From Nostoc indistinguendum CM1-VF10 (lineage in GTDB: Bacteria > Cyanobacteriota > Cyanobacteriia > Cyanobacteriales > Nostocaceae): a DNA stretch of 64,000 bases. The DNA lies in assembly GCA_019359215.1 (NCBI GenBank), contig JAHHHS010000012.1:49222-113221 (forward strand), written 5' to 3'. Of the stretch, positions 1 to 8,280 are shown in pieces (position 1 is the first letter of the stretch; each line of letters opens with the position of its first letter). The notes beneath the pieces were generated by a model. It ran no database searches. It was not told the origin of the DNA and worked only from the letters and a program-made list of their open reading frames with translations. Both the position numbers and the translations under genes were made by a program.

Positions 1-924
1 AAAGCCCGTATATTCACCAACGTAGAAAGCTCCATCGGGACCAATTGCACCACCTGTCGGTACTGATTGAAGCGCTATATTTCCTCCAGGAAGTTGTTCT
101 ACTAGCCCTGGAAGTAATTCTACTAGGTCTGGAGGTAACTCTTGCCCTGGTGGTGCAGATGGCAATACTGAGGCGCTAAGGATTTTCTTAGGAATTGCGA
201 TCGCTTCAGAGTCACTGCCATCAAGTTTAATTTTGTAAGCAGCGTTTCCACCTCCATCAACGACATAAGCAGTATCGCCACCGATAGTCAGATCGTAGGG
301 ATTGGTAACTACATCTTGACCATCTGGATTGTTAGTAATTTCATACTTGCCAAAGTCGAAAATACTGTTGAGAGAGCCGGTATTCAGGTCAACTTTGTAT
401 AGTTGTGCTAAATTCGGGGCATTCAAAACTTTATCGGGTGCGGATGGCGGAAAAACTTTAAGTTGCGTTTCTGGGAGAGGGTATTTAGAACCAAGTTCAA
501 GTGTTTCTTTATCGCGGTTTCCAGGATATCCAGCAAACCCAGTTAAAAGATAAGCATTTCCCAAAGAGTCGAATTGCAGGTCTTGAATACCAGCTCCTTG
601 GTTGCCGGAGGGTTGTTCTGCGACAGACTGAAAGTTAGTGAGTAAACGCGTTTTGGTACCGTCTGGTGAGACTTTAACGAGTGAACCACTATTGCCTGCA
701 CAAAGAGGCTGAAATATTGCACTTGGAGATGGCTGGCAATTCCCGTTTCCTCCTATACCTGGCTCTGCTACGTATAGACTTCCATCAGGGCCAAAGCTAT
801 TAGCCCTTGCATTACTGATTCCATCGACAATTGTCGTTAGTGTTGCAGCTTGTACAGATGGCGTTCCACAAATAGCAGCAAAACAAAATGTAAGAGATGT
901 AAGAGCAAATGACTTGAGTTTCAT
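1..924 (-). CDS. scyE: ScyE, ScyD/ScyE-family secreted beta-propeller protein (3' end outside window)
   Basis: The reverse strand is open from an ATG at 924 to the window edge, about 307 codons, with no stop. The N-terminus is a signal peptide (lysine-rich start, hydrophobic stretch, then VQA-A). The body has NHL/propeller-like repeats of the type FGPDGSLYVAEPGIGG and IGPDGAFYVGEY. It is paralogous to the neighbouring ScyD in the same order. In the Nostoc punctiforme scytonemin cluster the order is scyABCDEF, which makes this scyE. The family is exported or periplasmic and its exact chemistry in scytonemin assembly is not settled. The spacer to scyD is about 100 bp. The carboxy-terminal end cannot be seen. 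Confidence 0.85.
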   Translation of the reverse strand, partial: MKLKSFALTSLTFCFAAICGTPSVQAATLTTIVDGISNARANSFGPDGSLYVAEPGIGGNGNCQPSPSAIFQPLCAGNSGSLVKVSPDGTKTRLLTNFQSVAEQPSGNQGAGIQDLQFDSLGNAYLLTGFAGYPGNRDKETLELGSKYPLPETQLKVFPPSAPDKVLNAPNLAQLYKVDLNTGSLNSIFDFGKYEITNNPDGQDVVTNPYDLTIGGDTAYVVDGGGNAAYKIKLDGSDSEAIAIPKKILSASVLPSAPPGQELPPDLVELLPGLVEQLPGGNIALQSVPTGGAIGPDGAFYVGEYTGF

Positions 925-1021
925 ACCTTTGGAGATTGAGAGTTAAATAAGTGGAAACTTTTATGGTTTTAAAGACAACGAATCCCAGTCTTTGAAGAAC
1001 GCAGGATTGGTTTGAAACTCT

Positions 1022-2302
1022 TTACTTGAGGGCCACGGCTCCATTTATGGGAGGTTTCGTGGCTCTCCTTTTGTGCAACCAACCAACGCCAAAGGCACCG
1101 ATCGCTAATATGCCTAAAGCAGAACTTGGTTCAGGGACAGATTTGACATTTTCAATTCTGAGAACTTGTCCAAGTCCAGGGCGATCGCCTCGGTTTGTGA
1201 CATATACTGCACTATCAGCACCAATAGTCAAGGCGCTAGGCGACTCTAATCCATTCCCACTCATAAGAGTTGTGCGTGTCCCATCGGCAGCTATTTTGAT
1301 GACAGAACCATCAAAATCACCCTTCCAAGCTGACTGATTGGCGTACTGCAAAGCATACAAATTGCCCTCAGTATCAAATTCCAGGTCTGTGAGTTGGGTA
1401 AAGCCATCGGCGAAGACTGTTGGTTTGCCATCAGCACCGACTCGATAAATTTTTGCCCCATCCTCTGGAAAGGGAAAACCAGTAAATTGACTGATGTAAT
1501 AAGCGCCATCAGGGCCTTTAGTCACACTTGAGGGTACTGGTTGAATTGCAAACTGCGATTGCACCACTTCACCTTGAGATGGAACCTGTGCCGGTTCATT
1601 GGATGGTGTACCGGAGGGTGGAAAAACTGGATTAGTCAAGATGTCTTGGGGAAACGCAACTATAGCCTGCAAATTACTACCATCAGCGTTAACACTGAGT
1701 AAATTGTTTGCACCTGCATCAACTGCAACTAACTTCTTGCCATCTATTGCAAAACCCAAGGGATTACTACCGACATCACCACCATCAGGATTGTTGGCGA
1801 GTTCATAGTTAGCTAAATCGGCAACACTCGCCCAGGAATTGGTATTAAAATCAGCAGCGATGATTTTACCGAGGTCAGTTTCACCTAAATTGCGATCGCG
1901 AAAGACTGGATTAGCCCCATACCCAATCAGAACATAAGGTTTACCTGTAGCATCAAATTTGATGTCACGGGGACCGGCGGCTCCAGTACCATCTGGTAAT
2001 GCTAAGGAAGGAAGTCCTGTAAGTATGCGCTCGGTCTTACCATTCTCAATTTTGGTAACTGCGCCACTTGTGCCATAGCATAAAGAATCGCCTTGACCGC
2101 TTGCTGGTGGAACACAAGCTCCACTTCCCCCTATTCCCGCCTCTGTAACATAGAGATTACCATCAGGGCTAAAGCTCAAACCTCCGGCGTTATATAGACC
2201 GTCGGCGATTACTGAAAAGGATGCAGCTGAGGCAGCTTTCATTCCAGAAAAACCGGCAACACAAAAAGTGAGGATAGTAATAGTGAGTTGTTTCAGTTTC
2301 AT
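1022..2302 (-). CDS. scyD: ScyD, secreted propeller-type scytonemin cluster protein with PEP-CTERM tail
   Basis: About 426 residues. An ATG at 2302 is preferred; a TTG three codons upstream is also possible. The signal peptide ends near ASAAS. The middle holds NHL-like repeats (FSPDGNLYVTEAG, FDATGKPYVLIG, KGPDGAYYIS, FDTEGNLYALQY). The C-terminus has a VPEPSSALG motif, a hydrophobic helix and an HKRR basic end, the classical PEP-CTERM exosortase sorting signal. It lies 67 bp downstream of scyC and 98 bp upstream of scyE on the same strand, so co-transcription with the scytonemin genes is likely. By family knowledge it is a non-essential or accessory scytonemin protein; its enzymatic role is not known. 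Confidence 0.88.
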   Translation of the reverse strand: MKLKQLTITILTFCVAGFSGMKAASAASFSVIADGLYNAGGLSFSPDGNLYVTEAGIGGSGACVPPASGQGDSLCYGTSGAVTKIENGKTERILTGLPSLALPDGTGAAGPRDIKFDATGKPYVLIGYGANPVFRDRNLGETDLGKIIAADFNTNSWASVADLANYELANNPDGGDVGSNPLGFAIDGKKLVAVDAGANNLLSVNADGSNLQAIVAFPQDILTNPVFPPSGTPSNEPAQVPSQGEVVQSQFAIQPVPSSVTKGPDGAYYISQFTGFPFPEDGAKIYRVGADGKPTVFADGFTQLTDLEFDTEGNLYALQYANQSAWKGDFDGSVIKIAADGTRTTLMSGNGLESPSALTIGADSAVYVTNRGDRPGLGQVLRIENVKSVPEPSSALGILAIGAFGVGWLHKRRATKPPINGAVALK

Positions 2303-2369
2303 GTGTTGCAATACAGCTAATCGTGGGGAATTTAGGGGTGAATTTTAAACGCAGAGTAACGCTGAGGTT

Positions 2370-3338
2370 TTAGTTGGTAACTAGTGCTTCTGGAGTTTTT
2401 GGTAGATAGCTCATTCCTCGGTCAAATGATTTGAGGTTTCCAGCTTTGGCTTCTAGTAAACGCTTGATGTTCATGCTCTCAGCGCCAAAGTCTTCAATTT
2501 GAAGTTTGCCGTGAGTAACAGTTCCATCTGTTTTCCAGAATGTGATCCGATGCAGGATAAAACCAGAAGCTTCGGGATCAGCGAAAGCATAAGCGGTTGG
2601 GATCAGTAACGCTACAGAACGCTGATAATATTCGTAGTCTGGATAAAAGTGTTCTTGTTCAAGCAAGTAGTATTTGCTCAGACTATGAACCCGCACGGAA
2701 ACTTTTACTTTCTGGTCATATTCATCTTTGAATTCACCTGAATCAGAAGTAATATCCCCATTTGGGCGCAGTAAATGTGCCCACTCATCTATGTTTTGTA
2801 GGTTTTGTAGGTATTCAATGCCCATTTCAATTGGGGCATCAACATAGATAGTATCTGTATCGATAAAGTGGCTTCCTTTGGCTGCTGAGGTCAGACCAGC
2901 TTTGCGTTCCAAATTACCTTTTAGAGAACGACACTCGGAAGTATGTACCGTGTGAATTCCCTGCATAATCATCTGAGTTTGTCGTTTGGGATCGACAAAG
3001 CTCAACCAATGGAAGTATACACCTTTTTCATCTGTTCCCGGCTCAATGTAATCGGTGGGAAATAACAAAACAGGGTAAACCTGATAATATTTTTGATACT
3101 CTAATCCACAATGCCACTCAATTCCGTAGAAAAGCGGATTTTCTAATTTTTTAACATGATAATAGAGATTTTTGTGATAACCAGATGCAGTTCCGATCCA
3201 GGTATCTTCGTCAACTTGCTCTTTCATCCGGCTATAAAGAGTCCATTCGTCTAAGTTTTTTAAACTGCAAAGGTACTCAAAGGCGCTCTCTGGTGAAGTA
3301 GCAATGTAAGCTGATGTTGCAAATGTATTTTTTTCCAC
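2370..3338 (-). CDS. scyC: ScyC, scytonemin biosynthesis cyclase-type protein
   Basis: 322 residues with no signal peptide. A GTG start at 3338 is supported by AAGGAG a few bases upstream. There is an internal duplication: both halves contain an 'EYL-L-N-DEW' segment (near residues 21-33 and 197-209), consistent with two SRPBCC/polyketide-cyclase-like modules. In N. punctiforme, ScyC follows ScyB and catalyses ring closure of the beta-ketoacid coupling product to the tricyclic scytonemin monomer precursor. That assignment comes from the literature on the family; the sequence and the gene order (scyB 25 bp upstream) support it here. Cytoplasmic. Confidence 0.92.
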   Translation of the reverse strand: MEKNTFATSAYIATSPESAFEYLCSLKNLDEWTLYSRMKEQVDEDTWIGTASGYHKNLYYHVKKLENPLFYGIEWHCGLEYQKYYQVYPVLLFPTDYIEPGTDEKGVYFHWLSFVDPKRQTQMIMQGIHTVHTSECRSLKGNLERKAGLTSAAKGSHFIDTDTIYVDAPIEMGIEYLQNLQNIDEWAHLLRPNGDITSDSGEFKDEYDQKVKVSVRVHSLSKYYLLEQEHFYPDYEYYQRSVALLIPTAYAFADPEASGFILHRITFWKTDGTVTHGKLQIEDFGAESMNIKRLLEAKAGNLKSFDRGMSYLPKTPEALVTN

Positions 3339-3363
3339 TTATCACTCCTTAAGATAATAACAA

Positions 3364-4425
3364 TTAAGCTGCGACCGCCTGAGCCTTCTTTCGTTTACCG
3401 TTCTGAATGCGGTCTTCTGCTAATCGCTTAGCAGCATCGTTGGTAGTAATTTCCTGTTCTTTAGAAATATTAAAAATTGCTAGGAGTGTGTCATAAATGT
3501 TATGCACTTGCTTGAAAGCTTTTTCTTCGTCATAGCCAATCATTTCGTTGTAAACATTGATTAGCCCTCCGGCATTAATTACATAATCAGGGCTGTAAAG
3601 AATCCCTTTTTTGGCAAGCATTTGACTATGTAGTTGCTCATTCTCCAACTGATTGTTAGCGGCCCCTGCAATAATGGAAGCTTTTAAGAAAGGAATTGTA
3701 TGACTATTAAGAATCCCTCCTAAAGCGCAAGGGGCAAAGATATCTACATCAAGAGAGTAAATTTCAGTTGGTTCTACAATAGTTGCGCCAAAAAGCCGTT
3801 TTGCCTCTTCCGTTTTTACTGGATCTACATCGCTAACAAAAAGTTTGACATCATGCTCATGTAAATGCTGGCAAAGGTTTTTACCTACATTTCCTAGACC
3901 TTGAACTGCAACTTTCATGCCATCAAGTCTTTGACTTTGCCAGCGAGACTCTACAGCAGCTTTAATTCCGAGAAAAACTCCTAGTGATGTTATAGGAGCA
4001 GGGCCACCAGATTTTTCTGATACCCCAACTACATATTTAGTTTCTTGACTGATTGTCCGCACATCATCAGGAGTAATATTGACATCTTGTCCGGTAATAA
4101 AACGCCCATTCAAACTGTCAACAAAACGTCCGTAGGCTCTTAACAGCTCATCTGTTTTATTTTCAGGATTACCGATAATGACTGCTTTTCCACCACCAGC
4201 CGGGATGTTAGCACAGGCAGCTTTATATGTCATACCACGACTAAGACGAAGTGCGTCTTTTAAAGCAGCTTCTTCGTTGACATAAGGTAAAATTCTTGTA
4301 GCTCCCATAGCTGGGCCCAAAGTTGTGTCATGGATAGCAATAATCGCCTTAATTTCGGGATTTTTACCATGACAAAAGAGAACTTGTTCGTGGCCCATTT
4401 CTCTAACAGTTTCAAATAGCAGCAT
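3364..4425 (-). CDS. scyB: ScyB, leucine/phenylalanine-dehydrogenase-type enzyme of scytonemin synthesis
   Basis: 353 residues of the Glu/Leu/Phe/Val dehydrogenase family. ATG at 4425 is chosen because GAGAGG sits just upstream; a GTG two codons earlier is also open. The catalytic-site lysines of the family lie in GMTYKAA (K68) and PAGGGKAV (K80). A Rossmann motif GLGNVGKN follows near residue 170. ScyB oxidatively deaminates L-tryptophan to indole-3-pyruvate, which ScyA couples to p-hydroxyphenylpyruvate. It sits between scyA and scyC on one strand with only 25 bp to scyC. The scyA-scyB gap is 309 bp, so a second promoter is possible. Confidence 0.95.
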   Translation of the reverse strand: MLLFETVREMGHEQVLFCHGKNPEIKAIIAIHDTTLGPAMGATRILPYVNEEAALKDALRLSRGMTYKAACANIPAGGGKAVIIGNPENKTDELLRAYGRFVDSLNGRFITGQDVNITPDDVRTISQETKYVVGVSEKSGGPAPITSLGVFLGIKAAVESRWQSQRLDGMKVAVQGLGNVGKNLCQHLHEHDVKLFVSDVDPVKTEEAKRLFGATIVEPTEIYSLDVDIFAPCALGGILNSHTIPFLKASIIAGAANNQLENEQLHSQMLAKKGILYSPDYVINAGGLINVYNEMIGYDEEKAFKQVHNIYDTLLAIFNISKEQEITTNDAAKRLAEDRIQNGKRKKAQAVAA

Positions 4426-4734
4426 TTTCACCTCTCGATATTGTTTGGAATTGGTTAGAGAAAGTAACTAACATTACAAAATGTAAAGATATAGACACAA
4501 AAACCTTCTCAAACATTAAGATTGGATGAAGTTAGGAAAAGACTTAGGGTTTAAAAATCAAAAACTTTAAATTCTAGTTGATTAGGTGTAATTTTTTGGC
4601 TGGAATAAAGTTTTTACCGCTTCTAAATTCATCCTTTGTCTTTTACTCAATAGACGAATCAAAACTGGATTGCAAAGTCCGTCTTGTTGAGATGTTTCAG
4701 TGTCTATATTGAAAGAAATTGTCAGGTTTTAGAA
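4426..4734. other. scyA-scyB spacer
   Basis: This is a 309-bp AT-rich gap inside the otherwise tight scytonemin operon. No open frame or strong hairpin is apparent. It may carry a processing site or a secondary promoter for scyBCDE. Confidence 0.4.
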
Positions 4735-6624
4735 TCAAGCCATTGGAAATGAAACTTGCTTTGCTCCATTTTTAGCTGCACTTGATTTAACTCCCTGTGC
4801 TGCCAAACTTTTATTACGTGCCCCAGAAGGTGCTGGTCGATCAGCGTCAATCACTACATCAATCAGAAAGGGAACAGTTGATGCCATCGCTTGTTCTAAT
4901 GCTGCTTCGATATCTGACTCTCTGACGACTACGATCGCTTCTGCTCCCATACCACGAGCAATCATGGCAAAGTTTGTTGGTGGAAGCGTTGCATCTGCGC
5001 CCTTTAATCCCAAGATTTTCATACCTTGATGGCACATGTTGTAACGCGCATCGTTGAGGACAATCCAAATCGCAGGAATTTTGTATTTCACGGCTGTACT
5101 GATTTCGTTATTCATCAGCATTGCGCCATCGCCTACAATCCCTACAGCTTTGCCATTGTTCGCCACTGCTGCACCCAACACTCCTGTGACGGCGTGACCC
5201 ATTGCGCCGACTCCGGTGCTGACTCGGTAACGATTGGCTTCGGAAAATTGGAGTAGATGAGTTGACCAAGTAAAGGAGTTACCACACTCCGCCATGACTA
5301 CGGCATCGCTATCTTCAACAATTATCTTTTGAATAGCTGCCATCAATACTTCTGGCCGCACTGGATAATCTACCTCTGGAGCAGGTTCAATTGCTTTGTG
5401 TTCTGGACGAGGTAGTGACAAAGTCGTGGAATCAGGAGCATCCGGTAATTGCTGCAATAACTCTTCCACAAAAGCTTTGATATCAGACCGAACTCCGAAA
5501 GTTTCAACGTGTGGATAGGCTACACCTGGCACTTCGGGATCAATATCTACATGAACAAAACCTTCTTTAGGAACTAGCGCCGAACTCCAGAAGGAAGTCG
5601 GTTCACCAAGGCGGGTTCCTAATACGAGTGTGCGTAGTGGAGGTTGTTGTTCCATATAAGTTAAGACGGAAGCATGACCGCCTAAACCTGTGACACCCAC
5701 AAACTGGGGATGATCTTCGGGGAAGATACCTTTACCACGGGGTGAACACATGACGGCTGCTCCCGTTCTTTCAGCGAGTTCAATGATTTCTTCTGCTGCG
5801 TCACGCGCACCGAAACCAACCCAGATGGCAAAGGGGCCAGATGATAATAACTCTACAGATTTAGCGATCGCTTCTTTTGAAGCAGTCATCGGGAACGGAG
5901 AAACATCTAGTTGAGGTAAGGATATATTTTCATCAACTAAACTTGTCTGCACAGCCGTGGGAACACTCAAATGGGCGACAAATCCGCCTGGTTGCGCCAT
6001 AGCCAAAGCAAGTTTGCGAAAAATCTGCGGTAGTTGAGCCGCAGATTCAATCGTGATTGCATAGTTAAATAGCGCTCCTGAGGTAAAAATTCCTCCACTT
6101 GGCAATGTGTAAGTGCTGGTTTCTTGAATTGCCCAACGTCCACGCTGTGGTGCTGAAGTGCAAGCTGAGAGCAAAATTACCTTTGCACCTTCACCACGAG
6201 CCGCAAACAATCCGGTGAGGGCGTTGGTGATCCCCGGACCTGCTGTGGTAAAAACTACAGTGGGGCGATTATTGGCAAAGTATGCTTCGGTGGCTGCAAA
6301 TGCTGCTCCTGCTTCATGGCGGAAGTTCAATACATTAATATTGCTATTGGACAGCGCACCCCAAAGGCTTGCCATCGCACCGCCAGCGACACCAAAAGCG
6401 TTGTTTACTCCCAAATTTACCAACATCTGAGCGATCGCATCGGCAACTGAAAGGGCTGGAGGTGTTTCATCATTTAAAAAAGGCTCAATTTCCGCATTCT
6501 TCTGCGATTCATCAAGCTGATGCGAAGCGTCAGATACAGACTCTACATATCTGTTTGCTGGAAATTCTTTGTATGGCTCAGTGGCGACTAGAGGAGAGTG
6601 TGAACCAGTATAGTTTTGACTCAT
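4735..6624 (-). CDS. scyA: ScyA, ThDP-dependent acetolactate-synthase-like coupling enzyme
   Basis: 629 residues, ATG start. The fold is acetolactate-synthase-like: an N-terminal Pyr domain (about 58-215) with the ThDP-activating glutamate in FRHEAGAAF (E104), a central NAD-like domain, and a C-terminal PP domain with the GDGAM...N ThDP/Mg signature near residue 497. It carries a 55-residue N-terminal extension before the Pyr domain. ScyA carries out the acyloin coupling of indole-3-pyruvate with p-hydroxyphenylpyruvate, the first committed carbon-carbon bond in scytonemin synthesis. It is the first gene of the minus-strand cluster and is divergent from the sensor kinase at 8281 across a long control region. 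It is not expected to serve branched-chain amino-acid synthesis. Confidence 0.95.
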   Translation of the reverse strand: MSQNYTGSHSPLVATEPYKEFPANRYVESVSDASHQLDESQKNAEIEPFLNDETPPALSVADAIAQMLVNLGVNNAFGVAGGAMASLWGALSNSNINVLNFRHEAGAAFAATEAYFANNRPTVVFTTAGPGITNALTGLFAARGEGAKVILLSACTSAPQRGRWAIQETSTYTLPSGGIFTSGALFNYAITIESAAQLPQIFRKLALAMAQPGGFVAHLSVPTAVQTSLVDENISLPQLDVSPFPMTASKEAIAKSVELLSSGPFAIWVGFGARDAAEEIIELAERTGAAVMCSPRGKGIFPEDHPQFVGVTGLGGHASVLTYMEQQPPLRTLVLGTRLGEPTSFWSSALVPKEGFVHVDIDPEVPGVAYPHVETFGVRSDIKAFVEELLQQLPDAPDSTTLSLPRPEHKAIEPAPEVDYPVRPEVLMAAIQKIIVEDSDAVVMAECGNSFTWSTHLLQFSEANRYRVSTGVGAMGHAVTGVLGAAVANNGKAVGIVGDGAMLMNNEISTAVKYKIPAIWIVLNDARYNMCHQGMKILGLKGADATLPPTNFAMIARGMGAEAIVVVRESDIEAALEQAMASTVPFLIDVVIDADRPAPSGARNKSLAAQGVKSSAAKNGAKQVSFPMA

Positions 6625-6868
6625 TAGTTTTACGTAATTACATAAAGTTAAACAAAAGCTCTTTAGTTTACGATCACAGCGCTAAAATATTTTATACAAA
6701 CAACCCTGTTGTTTTTAACGACTATGACAGAGCTTGGTCGTTCGTAGAAACAGTTGATTACTGCTGATTGATGCTTGTGAGCGCAGTAACAAAAAATTTT
6801 TACCAGAAGCATACAGCAATCAATACTGTGCTTCTTGTGACCAGAATAGAAGAGATAAAGACTGTTGT

Positions 6869-6914
6869 GCAATCAAAAATCCTTTGATGGGGGTGTCAAA
6901 TCTTTCGCTTCTAC
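6869..6914. repeat. Control-region direct repeat, copy 1
   Basis: The core reads AATCAAAAATCCTTTGATGG, then GGGTGTCAA and TCTTTCGCTTCTAC. It aligns with copies at 7119 and 7267, the best-conserved parts being CTTTTGAT and ATTCTTTCGCTT. About 245 bp upstream of the scyA start. Confidence 0.6.
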
Positions 6915-7118
6915 TATATGACTACAGTGCTTAAGTAGGTCGGTAGGGAAAAACTAAACCATATAAAAGGTATGCAAACAAGCAAATAAGCTTAATTCAA
7001 GCCTTTCTCATAAACTTTACGAAACTTAATATAGTTAAGTTTAATAACGCCGACCTAATTAATGAGGCGCTTGCATAGGTGCTTGTCTTGTGATGGTTAC
7101 TACGAACAAAACCTATTT

Positions 7119-7164
7119 GCAATGAAAAATCTTTTGATGAGGGTATTAATTCTTTCGCTTTTAT
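7119..7164. repeat. Control-region direct repeat, copy 2
   Basis: The core reads AATGAAAAATCTTTTGATGA, then GGGTATTAA and TTCTTTCGCTTTTAT. It is the closest partner of copy 1, in the same orientation and 250 bp away. Confidence 0.6.
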
Positions 7165-7266
7165 CGTGATTGCGACATTTCCAACTTAGACATTTTGAAA
7201 CATTGATATACTGCGTAGGCGTAGCCCGCCGTAGACATCGCTGCTAAGACACATTACCAAATTTAC

Positions 7267-7311
7267 AATAGACAATCTTTTGATCTAGTTGTCAATTCTT
7301 TTGCTTCTAGA
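7267..7311. repeat. Control-region direct repeat, copy 3
   Basis: The core reads AATAGACAATCTTTTGATCT, then AGTTGTCAA and TTCTTTTGCTTCTAG. It is the most diverged copy, in the same orientation, about 148 bp from copy 2. Confidence 0.5.
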
Positions 7312-8280
7312 TTCCCCCTAACCTACACCACTTGCTACAACCGGGAGAACCTTCAAACTCCTCTTTTTAAGGGGGGTTATCTCTTGTAGGGTAAGCCCTA
7401 TAAGTCTTTCAGTCTTACTTTGAAGACGTTAACTTGTAACGCTAAAGGCATCATAACTTAACTTTTATCTTTCTTTTGAGAGATTGCTAAAAACTAAATA
7501 TTTGTACTGCTTGATAAAATTTATTAGATTTTGATGTGAAATATAGCATGAATACCGTACATGATCAAAAAAAATGTTTTTTATATAACAAAAAAACATA
7601 AAATACACGTAAAATAACCGTGATATCTCTAATACAAATGTATTTCTGAGGAGGGATGACCGAGCATATTCTTCTATAGTTAAATTCCTGAGAGAGTAGG
7701 TTAAGATAATTTAAGAAAATAAATTGAGGAATAAAATTTGTTCATTTAAGCCAAGCCCAGCACTGCAAATTGATTTATGCTGACAATCAAACGACTCTAC
7801 ACCAGTAGTTCGCCAAAGTCTTTAGCTGGGGAAAGGTTAAAGGATAAAAATTCGTATACTTTAACCTTTCCTCTCTCAAAACCCAGCAATTTTAGGTTGG
7901 TGAACCATTAGCTTTGGTGCAGGTCTAGTTTAAATGTAAAATATCTTTTCTACTTTATATATTAAGAGTTTTGAACTCTTACCTAATAAGATTTATCGAC
8001 TAATCTAGATTTGATTGGTCTAAAGTTTGTGTAGCTATAAAAAGCTGTTTAGATAAATAATAAATTTTGAATATCTTAGGTTTTTTTAGGAGAATTTGGT
8101 TTAATAATTCACTGTTTATTGGTATGATAATTTTTGTGAACCTGATTAGTAATATTTTTTAATTTACTAACTAATCTTATTTTTTAATAGCCTAACGGTG
8201 TCCTAAAGATTTTAGTAAGTTATGACTATTAACTCGTTAATGGCTATGGTACTGATTGATTACCAGGAGGAAGTAGGAAT

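Larger units (their letters stand above)
6625..8280. promoter_or_regulatory. Divergent scyA / sensor-kinase control region
   Basis: This 1656-bp stretch has no convincing gene and separates scyA (minus) from the two-component genes (plus). It contains three imperfect copies of a 45-nt direct repeat (listed separately). Around 7210-7240 there is a short dispersed Nostoc-type repeat (GCGTAGGCGTAGCCCGCC). Between 7550 and 8200 the sequence is very AT-rich. A good ribosome-binding site (AGGAGGAAG) precedes the kinase start at 8281. No promoter was assigned to base resolution. Confidence 0.6.

Noticed and set aside
6369..6872. Frames crossing the scyA start on both strands
   Set aside because: They are shadows of scyA and its leader, without coding character.
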